From: Treponema denticola ATCC 35405
GTDB taxonomy: Bacteria > Spirochaetota > Spirochaetia > Treponematales > Treponemataceae
DNA length: 64,000 bases
Assembly: GCF_000008185.1 (NCBI RefSeq)
Contig: NC_002967.9
Span: 1,798,001 to 1,862,000 of the forward strand
Reading direction: 5' to 3'
The notes under the pieces are model-generated. The model worked only from the letters and a program-made list of their open reading frames with translations. It searched no databases and was not told the origin of the DNA. Both the position numbers and the translations under genes were made by a program. This document shows, piece by piece, positions 50,340 to 58,690 of this stretch (the stretch's first letter is position 1; the number at the start of each line of letters is the position of its first letter).

Positions 50340-50355
50340 TTTTATGATACAATAT
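50328..50355. promoter_or_regulatory. Operator palindrome of the second HigBA-like module
   Basis: Same 12-bp inverted arms ATATTGTACCAT / ATGATACAATAT with TTTT loop as at 30086-30113. Confidence 0.65.
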
Positions 50356-50418
50356 CAATACCTACTACAATAAAATTTGAAAAAATTATTCTTTTTTTGC
50401 ACCGCGAAAGCGGTGTCA

Positions 50419-50484
50419 TGCTAACATTCGCTTAACCTGCATTTGTGGCTTGTCCGCAATGTCAGGTTGAAGCGGGTGTTAGAC
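50419..50484 (-). repeat. attC site (66 bp) of the 294-aa protein cassette, copy 2
   Basis: Core boxes TGCTAAC and GTTAGAC. It has the same rare TTTGTGGC base as copy 1 at 30901-30966, while the bases before AAC differ (CCAT there, TGCT here). This fixes the crossover point. Confidence 0.95.
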
Positions 50485-50518
50485 ATTATTTTCCATTAAT
50501 CATTTCCCAAAGTTAATA

Positions 50519-51403
50519 TTACTTTGAGAATAAATCCGAATAAGCTGAAATATCAGTATAATTATCAATAAAAGAAATTATTTCTTTATACTTTTTTATA
50601 TACTTAAAACATAGAATTGCAAAGTATGAAAGACTTCCTGAAATTGTTGTAAATAACATAAACAATAAAAAACCTCTTAAGGAAAGAAGATTATCAAGAA
50701 AAGTAGATACATCAAAAAATATCTGCGGATATTCATTTTCAGGAATTGGAATAAAGTGTAAAGGATAAATCACAGTTATTATGATAATAGGAATAAACAT
50801 CGCAATAATATTTCTTATAATTTTTAAATCTTTTATTTTACTATTCATTCTTGCGGTATAATTATTAAATTTATCAATTAACAAATAAGAATTTTGACAA
50901 TATTTATTGAAGTTCCTTTCTTCCTCGTTTATATCTTTCCACAAATCTTTATCTGGTATATCAGGCAGTGATAATATTTCTGGCTGAATGATAAAAGCAT
51001 TAGGAGAAATAGGTATTTTCCGTGTTTCTAAATCATCATTATATTTTTTTATTTCTTCTAATATATATGAAAGACAGTTCTTGGGATAATAAACACGAGG
51101 AACATTTTCTATAATATAATTTACTATTTCTTCATTTGAAAAAGATTGAAAAATATTATTTTTGATTTTTTCTTTTATCTGAAATTCATATTTTAAAATC
51201 ATCCTATCATGCCAATCATAAGCAATATTAGAAATGTTTAGTTTTTGTTCCTTAAACTCAAGAAGCAAATCTTGGCATCCGTTATATAATTCATCAAATT
51301 CAGAAATATTATTTAACAATTTTGATACAATAAAAGCAAATGTTACTCCAATTAAAGCTGCTGCGGCACCTGAAAATGCAAAAAAGAAATTATCCCAATT
51401 CAT
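50519..51403 (-). CDS. Unknown three-segment membrane protein, copy 2
   Basis: This 294-aa protein has the same amino-acid sequence as the copy at 31001-31885. Identity continues through the 3' tail, attC and 5' leader (to TCCATATGTCTAAC), showing a whole-cassette duplication. In copy 1 it lies next to the nitrilase cassette; here it lies next to a 228-aa membrane protein cassette. Spans near residues 7-28, 200-222 and 245-270. Function unknown. Confidence 0.6.
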   Translation of the reverse strand: MNWDNFFFAFSGAAAALIGVTFAFIVSKLLNNISEFDELYNGCQDLLLEFKEQKLNISNIAYDWHDRMILKYEFQIKEKIKNNIFQSFSNEEIVNYIIENVPRVYYPKNCLSYILEEIKKYNDDLETRKIPISPNAFIIQPEILSLPDIPDKDLWKDINEEERNFNKYCQNSYLLIDKFNNYTARMNSKIKDLKIIRNIIAMFIPIIIITVIYPLHFIPIPENEYPQIFFDVSTFLDNLLSLRGFLLFMLFTTISGSLSYFAILCFKYIKKYKEIISFIDNYTDISAYSDLFSK

Positions 51404-51504
51404 GTTTTACCTTCACATTTATTTTCATTACTATACTAGACATTTACATCTACTATAGAAAATATCTAATTAGTTTTACACTATATTTTTTTCGTTATCC
51501 ATAT

Positions 51505-51570
51505 GTCTAACATTCGCTTAACCTGCAGTTGCGGCTCGTCCGCAATGTCAGGTTGAAGCGGGTGTTAGGT
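51505..51570 (-). repeat. attC site (66 bp)
   Basis: Core boxes GTCTAAC and GTTAGGT; left arm CTGCAGTTGCGG. No hairpin at its left. It closes the 51548-52234 cassette, and that gene's stop lies inside the site. Confidence 0.95.
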
Positions 51571-52234
51571 TATCTTTCTCTTCTTTATAATATCTATTTT
51601 TAAATAATTCAAGTATTTTATTCTCATCGGTTAGAGGTTTAATTACCGTATTAAAATAGGAATCTGCAAAAATTTCATCAATTGGAATTTTAAAGTTCCA
51701 TTTCATTGCCATAATTGTATTTATGGTAGTGACTTCATGAATATTTTTTGAAAACCATATCCATAGATTTACCGAATTTCTTAATTTTTTATATCTATCC
51801 ATTATTTCATTTTTACAAATTTTTAGTTTTTTATTTTCTTTAATTAATTCATCAACAACTACATTTAATTTTTCGATTGCATTTAAATTCATCATAAATC
51901 CAGAAAAATCTTCCACAAAATCCATATATTTTAAATCAATGTAAACTTGGTATAAATCACCTTCAATAATTTCAATATTTTCTTCTAAAGTCGATTTGAA
52001 AAAGGAAATAAACTGCGAACCTTCATAATCGCTTTTGAGATCATGACTACCGCGAAACTGAGTTTCAGCCATAAACCAAATTTCAGCCATAGATAATATT
52101 TTTAAATGCACTTTTTTTAAATACTCAGACTTCTTTTTAGTTGAGACCATTATTTTTGACATAGAGTAAGTCAGTAAAACACCAATAATTATTCCTATGA
52201 CTCCAATTAATGCTCCAATTATCGTTGAATCCAT
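51548..52234 (-). CDS. Unknown protein with one membrane span and coiled coil
   Basis: This 228-aa protein has an N-terminal membrane segment (IIGALIGVIGIIIGVLLTYSM, residues ~4-24). A cytosolic helical domain with coiled-coil character follows (VDELIKENKKLKICKNEIMDRYKKL near residues 130-155). The end of the gene reads through the attC right arm, ending EKDNLTPAST, so attC supplies the last residues and stop. The layout is like small membrane-anchored effectors; no family is recognised. GGAG precedes the ATG. Confidence 0.55.
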   Translation of the reverse strand: MDSTIIGALIGVIGIIIGVLLTYSMSKIMVSTKKKSEYLKKVHLKILSMAEIWFMAETQFRGSHDLKSDYEGSQFISFFKSTLEENIEIIEGDLYQVYIDLKYMDFVEDFSGFMMNLNAIEKLNVVVDELIKENKKLKICKNEIMDRYKKLRNSVNLWIWFSKNIHEVTTINTIMAMKWNFKIPIDEIFADSYFNTVIKPLTDENKILELFKNRYYKEEKDNLTPAST

Positions 52235-52260
52235 ATTTTCTCCTTTTTGTGGAAAATCGT

Positions 52261-52316
52261 TCTGTTAATATTCACTCTAGTAAATTTCATGCTAAAGCTT
52301 GAAGTGGATATTAGGT
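52261..52316 (-). repeat. Decayed attC site, centre lost
   Basis: TTAATATTCACTC on the left and GCTTGAAGTGGATATTAGG on the right resemble attC arms. The central GCGG-type spacer stem is missing. It separates the SEFIR-like gene from the 51548 cassette and is probably inactive. Confidence 0.5.
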
Positions 52317-52320
52317 ATAA

Positions 52321-53763
52321 TTATTTAGTTCCCCATAATTTTTGATCTATTAATGATGTCAACTTTGGAATTCTATTATAATAATCGGTATACAGTTTAT
52401 CATAAAGGAAATAGCCATTATCTATTTTTTCCTTAAGAAGATTCAAATTATCAATTCCAAAAACAGTAAGAACACTCTTCGATTTATCTTTATAAATAAG
52501 GTTAATAAGGAATGTTAGTTTGCATTCACCTAAATACACAGTAAAACGTGGGAAATATTGATTATATTAAGATGTAAATGCACGATAGTAATGTAAAACC
52601 AAGTCTGCTTCTATGATATCTGAGAAAAATAAACTGGGAAAAACTCGATTTTTTAGTATTTCAACAACTGGGTGTAAAAAAGACTTCCCAGTAATTGATT
52701 GAAAATATTCTGGTATTATATGTAAGCTTTCAAATTTATCATAAATGGTTTCAATATTTTTTTCTAGTCCACCATACATCCAATTTGTAGCATTATCTTT
52801 TATCAAAACATTACTTAAAAATTTATTTGCAAGATTATACCTATTAAATTTTAATAGAATAGCCATTGAACTTATTATAAGTTCATAAAAAAACAGTGCA
52901 TAATTATCGTATTGCCCCAGTGTCCATGATGAATTATCTTTGTTAGTATTTGGTCTATAAAATTTTTCAATATTTCTAAAAAACTGAAAAAACTCATCGA
53001 AAGTTTCTATACTTTCATCATATATGGCTATGTTTTTTAATACATTTAATAAGCTATTTTTAACAGGAGTCATTGCAGTAAATGAATCAAGTGCAACCTT
53101 CCCAAAATCATGCTGACCATGATATTTCTCATTGATTTCTGCATTAATTAACTCGCTTTGTATTATTTCTATATAGTCTCTTACTTTTATAATCCTACTT
53201 TTATGATTCTTTTCAAGAGAAGTGATTAATTCTCGCTCTTTGATATTTATATTTGATATATTTTCTTTATCTTCAAAAATCCATAAAGGTGCAGTTCCAA
53301 GCTTAGGTTTTTGAAACTGAGGACGTTTATAAATTAATCTAAGCAGTTCTTCATACCGATACTCACAATTTTCATTCTCTGATAAATCAATGTAAATTCT
53401 GTTATTAAGATATATCGGTAGGTACGGTCTTCCACTATCGTCTTTTTCAATTACAATAGGAATAAACTTAGTTTGGTCAACTTTATTATACAAATCTGAA
53501 CTAATAATCTGTGCTTCAGTCCCTACTCCACCTTTCCTCTCATCGGATTTTTGTTTGTATTCTCGATTAAGCATTATCAGTACATGATCGATACTACTAT
53601 CTTGAATCATCTGTTCCATAAATGCATATTTATCCTGACCAGCAGAAAGATCCCACTTGTCAATAATCGTTTCAACACCATCAGACATTAATCTTTCAGC
53701 CAGTAATAATATTTTTGAAGTGTACTCATTATTTGTCCAAGCGTATGATATAAATACTTTCAT
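52321..53763 (-). pseudogene. SEFIR/TIR-like protein gene interrupted by an in-frame stop
   Basis: The first frame (52567-53763, 398 aa) begins MKVFISYAWTNNEYTSKILLLAERL, the start of a SEFIR or TIR-type domain. It has DKWDLSAGQDKYAFMEQMI, HVLIMLNREYKQKSDER and GVGTEAQIIS. A TAA follows YYRAFTS, but the same frame stays open and continues YNQYFPRFTVYLGECKLTF for ~84 codons to 52321. An aromatic YFPR segment near the end is usual for such proteins, so the stop looks like a nonsense mutation in a ~482-aa gene. SEFIR/TIR proteins act in anti-phage signalling. The first 398 aa may still work. Confidence 0.7.
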
Positions 53764-53790
53764 ATTTTATCTCCAGTGCGCGAAGCGTCA

Positions 53791-53856
53791 ACCTAACATG
53801 GTTTTAAACCGCAACGCAGCTTGTCTGCGTTGTCGGCTTTGAAAACAGTGTTATGC
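53791..53856 (-). repeat. attC site (66 bp), divergent type
   Basis: Core boxes ACCTAAC and GTTATGC. Arms GGTTTTAAACCGCAACGCAG and TTGTCGGCTTTGAAAAC are unlike the common ones; the decayed site at 14947 is related. A CGC-GAA-GCG hairpin lies at its left. Confidence 0.9.
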
Positions 53857-54689
53857 TAATATTCTATATCATTTCTATATGCAATTTGTTCTACAATTGC
53901 ATGAGGAAATACCTTTTCAAATTCTTGAATATTTTGTTTATTATCATCAAATTTAATAAAATCTGTAATATCAAGTTTTTGCGATTCTTTTTCATTTTCA
54001 ATCAAAGCTACTCTTATTGCTCCTTCTGCAACAAGTTCATAAGAATTTGGATTAAAAATATTTATCCACAAATAATACTTCGGCCATGATACACCAGTAA
54101 CTGTAGGCCCCCATCGCAGAAACTCACAGGTTATTATGTAATCTCTACCTTTTACATATTTTTTCATAATGCTCTTTTTAATTTCATTTATGTTTATCTC
54201 TCGATTAACCCCTTCTTTTTGTAATATAATTTCCATAGTTTTATTTGTTATATAAACTCTATGATTTATATCTTCTTGAACCCATTTATATAAATTATTG
54301 CTTCCTGTTTTTCTATATTTGTCAACAATTTCAATGGGAAATAATCCTTCCATATTTTCATCATCAAATCTGAATCTGTCCCATAATATACTTAAAGCCA
54401 AATCTCCAGTTGTTAATTCACAGTTCATTAATTCAAATACAAAATTTGTTTCTTGATTTGTAAGTGCCCACTTATAGTAATAATCGAGATTTATTCCTTT
54501 TGAATTGATTATATAATCATAATATTTATTCCCTGATTTTTGATTTGCATCATTAAATGATAAGTAGATTTTCTCTTTTCTTTTTGATGCAGAACTGATC
54601 ATTTTTTCAAATAATAGTTCTCTATTCTGTTTGCAGTTGATAAATATAAGAGAAAAAATAATTACTATTAATAAATATTTTTTTTTCAT
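53856..54689 (-). CDS. Predicted lipoprotein
   Basis: This ~277-aa protein begins MKKKYLLIVIIFSLIFINC, a lipoprotein signal with Cys19 at the lipobox. I chose ATG 54689 because GGAGAGAAA precedes it. The open frame starts 18 codons earlier at an ATG inside the attC (reading MQVKRML). The mature domain contains DLALSILWDRFRFDDENMEGLFPIEIV and HRVYITNKTMEIILQKEG. No family is recognised. Single-gene cassette. Confidence 0.6.
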   Translation of the reverse strand: MKKKYLLIVIIFSLIFINCKQNRELLFEKMISSASKRKEKIYLSFNDANQKSGNKYYDYIINSKGINLDYYYKWALTNQETNFVFELMNCELTTGDLALSILWDRFRFDDENMEGLFPIEIVDKYRKTGSNNLYKWVQEDINHRVYITNKTMEIILQKEGVNREININEIKKSIMKKYVKGRDYIITCEFLRWGPTVTGVSWPKYYLWINIFNPNSYELVAEGAIRVALIENEKESQKLDITDFIKFDDNKQNIQEFEKVFPHAIVEQIAYRNDIEY

Positions 54690-54719
54690 TTTCTCTCCAA
54701 CCACGCCACTAGCGTGTGA

Positions 54720-54785
54720 GCATAACATTCGCTTAACCTGCATTTGCGGCTTGTCCGCAATGTCAGGTTGAAGCGGGTGTTAGAT
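54720..54785 (-). repeat. attC site (66 bp)
   Basis: Core boxes GCATAAC and GTTAGAT, standard arms. A CACGC-CACTA-GCGTG hairpin lies at its left (54,702-54,716). It closes the SH3-domain cassette. Confidence 0.95.
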
Positions 54786-54921
54786 TTTATTTTTAAAATA
54801 TTTTCTATCACCTTTTACCTTCATAACAGATAAATATCAAATATTACCAATATATGCAACGAAAAGATGTATGAAACAGGTCTTGTTTTTTCATCATATT
54901 ATTGTGGCAAATATTAAAATT

Positions 54922-55881
54922 CTAATTGTTATTAAACATTATCTCATATCCGATAAATTTTCTCTTTTTTTCTACAAAATTATAACGGTATTTAACTAAA
55001 ATATACTCAAACTCTTTTAGTTTATGACTTTTTTGGTAATCAGTAAAATGTTTTAGCGTTTCTTGATCAACTTGACCATTTTTTATATCCCACTCACTTG
55101 GAGAATAGACAATATCAATCTCATATCCGTCTAAATTCCAAGAAGAATAATAGGATCCTTCAAAAATTATCCTGCCATTTTTCAAATTTCTTACAATAAC
55201 GCCTCTTATTCCGGGTGCAGAACCTTCATCACTAATACAATATCTGTAATCTTCTGTAAACTCATCAGAGGACCATTTATCGATAGAATAATAAGATACA
55301 TGCCTAATTTCATTAAATTCGGGAATCCATCTATAAACTCCTGGAACATCATAGTACATAAACTCAGCATTAGGATAATCATTCCATACAAAAGTATATC
55401 TATTTTTTTTCCTTTCTACAGGAACTTTAACTGTTCTAGTTCTACCATTTTTTTCAATTAATAATTCTAAAGAGGAAACTTGATTATTTAATATTTCATT
55501 GGATTTTTTTAGACGTATTATAGATGGAGTAATATCTTTATCTTTTACATATTTACTAAAAACCCATTTACCTAATGAGTAAAGCTCCTTAGCCTTAAAA
55601 TCAAGAATTTCAATTCTAAACCAATACCCTGAATATCCGTCAATTTTTTCATTCACTTTTGATATGCCTGTAATACGAATTTTATGACCTTCATTTAATG
55701 TTACTATTACATTAGCTTCAAGAGAAGGAGCCTCTCTTACGTTAACATTATTCTCTTTTATTTCCGTAATAAAATGAACTCCATAATATTTGCTTGTTCG
55801 TATTTCTTCTGAATATAATGTTACTGCACTAATTATTAGAACCAATACACAAACCATTGAAACTACTTTTTTCTGTTTCAT
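54922..55881 (-). CDS. Secreted protein with bacterial SH3 domain
   Basis: This 319-aa protein has a signal peptide (VVSMVCVLVLIISAVTLYS) and a bacterial SH3 (SH3_3-type) domain at residues ~35-115. The domain contains NNVNVREAPSLEANVIVTLNEGHKIRITG and SGYWFRIEI. Such domains bind peptidoglycan or other envelope parts. The region after residue 150 contains RYTFVWNDYPNAEFMYYDV and FEGSYYSSWNLDGYEIDIVYSP and looks beta-rich. GGAAGG precedes the ATG. The enzymatic role, if any, is unknown. Confidence 0.75.
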   Translation of the reverse strand: MKQKKVVSMVCVLVLIISAVTLYSEEIRTSKYYGVHFITEIKENNVNVREAPSLEANVIVTLNEGHKIRITGISKVNEKIDGYSGYWFRIEILDFKAKELYSLGKWVFSKYVKDKDITPSIIRLKKSNEILNNQVSSLELLIEKNGRTRTVKVPVERKKNRYTFVWNDYPNAEFMYYDVPGVYRWIPEFNEIRHVSYYSIDKWSSDEFTEDYRYCISDEGSAPGIRGVIVRNLKNGRIIFEGSYYSSWNLDGYEIDIVYSPSEWDIKNGQVDQETLKHFTDYQKSHKLKEFEYILVKYRYNFVEKKRKFIGYEIMFNNN

Positions 55882-55983
55882 TTCGACCTTCCTTTCGCAA
55901 TGCTCTCTTCATTGCAATTATTTTTTTTCGGTCGGAAGGCTGTTTTGATTGGTTCCGTTACCCGCCTGCCGTTAGGCAGGTCA

Positions 55984-56050
55984 ATCTAACATTCGCTTAA
56001 CCTGCATTTGCGGCTTGTCCGCAATGTCAGCGTTGAAGCGGGTGTTAGAT
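55984..56050 (-). repeat. attC site (67 bp)
   Basis: Core boxes ATCTAAC and GTTAGAT; right arm has the CAGCGTTGAAGC variant. A CCTGCC-GTTA-GGCAGG hairpin, the longest of the flanking set, lies at its left (55,963-55,980). Confidence 0.95.
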
Positions 56051-56386
56051 GCTTTTATTTATACTTTATTAACTTTTAAGATTGAATTTATCATATCATC
56101 ATTTTTATACTGCTCGCTCAATTCTTACATAATCCATTCAAAAAGATGCGAAATGACATCTTTATAATTCCAATCATCGTAATTACTGACAAATTGTTCG
56201 CTTTTGTAACCACTTATAAAATCAGCAATATCTATTTCCATTTTATTGATTTCTGTTTTCTCCTTTCAAAAGAAGCATTTTACTTTTCAAAGAAAGTCTA
56301 AATTCAACCGATTCTTTGTTCTAGCCCTAAAGTTATACATTTCAATTTTTTCAACAAGCTCAACTTGCTAAAAAAATCTTCCTTTT
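56051..56386. other. Stretch with relics of a ClbS/DfsB-like gene
   Basis: Between attC and the TIGR04076-type gene, only fragments are seen: a 38-codon frame (56125-56241) and, after its stop, a second relic (EQYKNDDMINSILKVNKV in another frame). The latter is similar to the end of the small frame at 25528-25674. Confidence 0.45.
56125..56241 (-). pseudogene. Fragment resembling ClbS/DfsB (DUF1706) proteins
   Basis: The 38-codon frame reads SEQFVSNYDDWNYKDVISHL then FEWIM and stops. The W-(S/N)-xKDVxxHLxEW pattern is that of the ClbS/DfsB DinB-like family. A full protein would be ~170 aa, so both ends are missing. AGGAG lies ~18 bp upstream, too far for good initiation. Confidence 0.45.
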
Positions 56387-56782
56387 CTATTCTTCTATAT
56401 CAAGTCTCTCAATTTTAAAAATTACAGGACGAGTTCCATCAGAACAACAAGCAATCATTGTATTTTCTTCTTTCATCCAGCCTCGCATAATTGAACCGCC
56501 TTGTAAACCTGTATAGATATAACGACTAATTGCATCCCATGCTTCTGAACAATGAGGTATTTTTGGTCCGCCCGCAACAGTATTAGGCTCCGCTATTGTT
56601 TTTACAAGAGTATTTATTCCTCCATGCCAAAAATGATCATTTTTTTCATCCCTTTCAAAAATAAATTCATCTCCAACATTATAACAAGGACAGACACCAG
56701 AATTTTGATCTGCACAATACTGTTTTTGTAACTCAGGATATAATTTTTTATCTATTACGGTTAATTTTACTTTGTATTTCAT
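56387..56782 (-). CDS. TIGR04076 family protein
   Basis: This 131-aa protein fits the TIGR04076 family of small proteins of unknown function. It starts YKVKLTVIDKKLYPELQKQYC, followed by CPCYNVGDEFIFER (CPxxxxGD), a HCSEAWDAISRYIYTGLQGG segment (CxxAWxxI), and ACCSDGTRPVIFKIERL at the end (CxDGxRPVxFxxxR). The conserved Cys residues suggest metal binding or redox chemistry. GGGGGAAAA precedes the ATG. Its cassette also includes the ClbS/DfsB relic downstream. Confidence 0.85.
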   Translation of the reverse strand: MKYKVKLTVIDKKLYPELQKQYCADQNSGVCPCYNVGDEFIFERDEKNDHFWHGGINTLVKTIAEPNTVAGGPKIPHCSEAWDAISRYIYTGLQGGSIMRGWMKEENTMIACCSDGTRPVIFKIERLDIEE

Positions 56783-56830
56783 TTAGTTTTCCCCCTATAT
56801 TTCTAAAAATAGCGGCTCAGTGAGCCGACC

Positions 56831-56896
56831 ATCTAACATCCGCTTGACCTGCATTTGCGGCTCGTCCGCAATGTCAGGTTGAAGCGGGTGTTAGAT
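56831..56896 (-). repeat. attC site (66 bp)
   Basis: Core boxes ATCTAAC and GTTAGAT; left arm CATCCGCTTGACCT. A CGGCTC-AGT-GAGCCG hairpin lies at its left (56,812-56,826). It closes a two-gene cassette. Confidence 0.95.
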
Positions 56897-56904
56897 GATT
56901 TTTT

Positions 56905-57477
56905 TTATGTATTTTTATTCTTTTTCCATGTTATATAATCTTTTTTTATCTTCATATCTTTTAGTTTTTTCCACGCTTCCAAAGCATCTTCTCTTGTTGC
57001 ATTTTTTTCATTTGCCAGATAATCACTTATAAAGTTATTAAATTTACAGGACGGGATTTGCGGAAGTTTTCCTTCAGTTTTATTTAAACGAATATATTCA
57101 CAAATGACATCATTATACGTTATTTTTTCGCCATGAGAAAGTTTATTTTCTATCCAGCGATTAAGCCAATATTTTGCTCCTGATTTTATTTTCAGACCAG
57201 GTGCTCGTTTATCCATTTCAGTATTTATAAATTTCCATGTTTCTTTTGTGTTTCTAAAATTGTCAACAAAACTATTTAAATCCAATATATCTACATTACA
57301 ACTTTTAATCTTACTGCTATTTTTTTTACTCACAATTCCTGTTTGCAAAAATTGAGAAATCATTTCTTCAAGCTGCTCCTTTCGAATTTTTGAATCAAAT
57401 GGAATTTTTTGCGATTTTGCCAACTCTTTAAGCTCACTCATATACCAATATTTATTCTCAAATTCTTTTATTGTCAT
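56905..57477 (-). CDS. SAP-like domain protein
   Basis: This ~190-aa basic protein has an N-terminal SAP-like helix-turn-helix: YWYMSELKELAKSQKIPFDSKIRKEQLEEMISQFL, residues ~9-43. SAP domains bind DNA. The second half (NFRNTKETWKFINTEMDKRAPGLKIKSGAKYWLNRWI) resembles the DUF6434-type region often found with it. I chose ATG 57477; the ribosome-binding site is weak (AGGGGC). It shares its cassette with the 147-aa gene upstream. The function is likely linked to nucleic acid binding, but unknown. Confidence 0.65.
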   Translation of the reverse strand: MTIKEFENKYWYMSELKELAKSQKIPFDSKIRKEQLEEMISQFLQTGIVSKKNSSKIKSCNVDILDLNSFVDNFRNTKETWKFINTEMDKRAPGLKIKSGAKYWLNRWIENKLSHGEKITYNDVICEYIRLNKTEGKLPQIPSCKFNNFISDYLANEKNATREDALEAWKKLKDMKIKKDYITWKKNKNT

Positions 57478-57568
57478 AATCTGAAGCCCCTGATTATTTT
57501 TAGCACTGTTAGACAATGTTTTTTCATTACTTCAAAACATCTATCATATTTCCTAGCTAATTTTCATT

Positions 57569-58012
57569 TTATATTTCATCGTTTTTTATAAAAAAATATG
57601 AATCAGCATCATCTAATAATAATTTTTTAGATATACTGAAAACTAAATATTTTACATTATTAGCTAATAAGAAATTTGTTCTTGTTAAACCATTGCACAG
57701 TGTAGGTATGATATCGTTATTATTTTCTATTTTAATATCAATATTTACAACAGGAACAGGGTTATTCTCTCCATGAGCAAATCCTTCCTTCGCATCTTGA
57801 TATTTACAATCATCTTTCTTATCTTTAATATTTGCTACTATTTTTTGTATTTTAAAATTAGTTTTTTTCCACTGTCTGTCGAAATAAGTAGCTTCAATAA
57901 TTATAAATAATTTTTCACATGAACTCATATAATATTTTTTATTTCCAATAAGTTCAAAAATAATACGGCCATTTGCATTTCTATAAATATTTAAACCATC
58001 TATTTTTTTCAT
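57569..58012 (-). CDS. Unknown small protein
   Basis: This 147-aa protein shows KIDGLNIYRNANGRIIFELIGNK at the start and FAHGENNPVPVVNIDIKIEN in the middle. It has a strand-rich pattern overall and no signal peptide. NFLLANNVKYLVFSISKKLL near the end looks like a beta hairpin. No family is recognised. It precedes the SAP-like gene by 91 bp in the same cassette, so the pair may be expressed together. Confidence 0.5.
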   Translation of the reverse strand: MKKIDGLNIYRNANGRIIFELIGNKKYYMSSCEKLFIIIEATYFDRQWKKTNFKIQKIVANIKDKKDDCKYQDAKEGFAHGENNPVPVVNIDIKIENNNDIIPTLCNGLTRTNFLLANNVKYLVFSISKKLLLDDADSYFFIKNDEI

Positions 58013-58037
58013 ATTTTATTCGCACCGATAGGTGTCC

Positions 58038-58103
58038 ATCTAACTTCCGCTTAACCTGCATTTGCGGCTTGTCCGTAATGTCAGGTTGAAGCGGGTGTTA
58101 GAC
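58038..58103 (-). repeat. attC site (66 bp) of a gene-less cassette
   Basis: Core boxes ATCTAAC and GTTAGAC; loop has GTCCGTAATG, one change from the usual GTCCGCAATG. A CACC-GATA-GGTG hairpin lies at its left. Confidence 0.95.
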
Positions 58104-58640
58104 ACTATTATTTTATTTATATCGCTTATATTAACAATTACACTTTTATTATTGCCTTATTTTGCTTTTTCTTAAATATTCATAAATAAAAAGCTTTAAA
58201 TTTTACATAAGGCTTTATCATCTGCCATTACATTTCTTTTATAATAATTCATATATTTTAACTATAATTCTATATTATTTACAAAACCGATCTTTTATCA
58301 AAAATATTTATCTTAAAATTATAAAATCTTATTCTTAATAATAAGACTTTATTTTTAACACCTATACAGCTTTTGATTATTAAATCTAAAAATTAGAAAT
58401 TTTACTATAAAACTAAAATTTTATATAAATTAACTACGTTATATTATAAATACCAGACAATCCAAAGGACTTATATTTCGTCGATTTCCTTAATAAATTT
58501 AAAATCCTTAGATAAAACTTTTGCATCCTCTCACTCAAATACTCATTATAATAAAATATAAATTTAGTAAAAACTAAGCTATTTATTTAGATTTTATAAT
58601 TTAATTTATAAAATAAATTTTGTTGCTTAATAGTTATAAT
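58104..58640. other. Gene-less stretch homologous to the 47.3-kb non-coding cassette
   Basis: About 540 bp without a frame. Blocks such as TATATTAACAATTAC, TAACTATAATTCTATATTAT and CAATCCAAAGGACTTATATT correspond in order to blocks at 47,270-47,780. An ATTATAATA box (~58,548) matches the promoter-like box of other copies without the TG extension. It appears to be a second, decayed copy of that cassette. Confidence 0.55.
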
Positions 58641-58684
58641 TCATTATTACAAAGATATTGTCAGTTTTGGAGAGCTTGCTAGTT
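58641..58684 (-). repeat. Half of a decayed attC site
   Basis: TTGTCAGTTTTGGAGAGCTTG and the following CTAGTTG resemble the right arm of an attC (compare ATGTCAGCGTTGGAGCGGGC at 33,084). The left half is missing. It would once have closed the 58691-59080 cassette, now fused to the gene-less cassette. Confidence 0.4.
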
Positions 58685-58690
58685 GATTTT

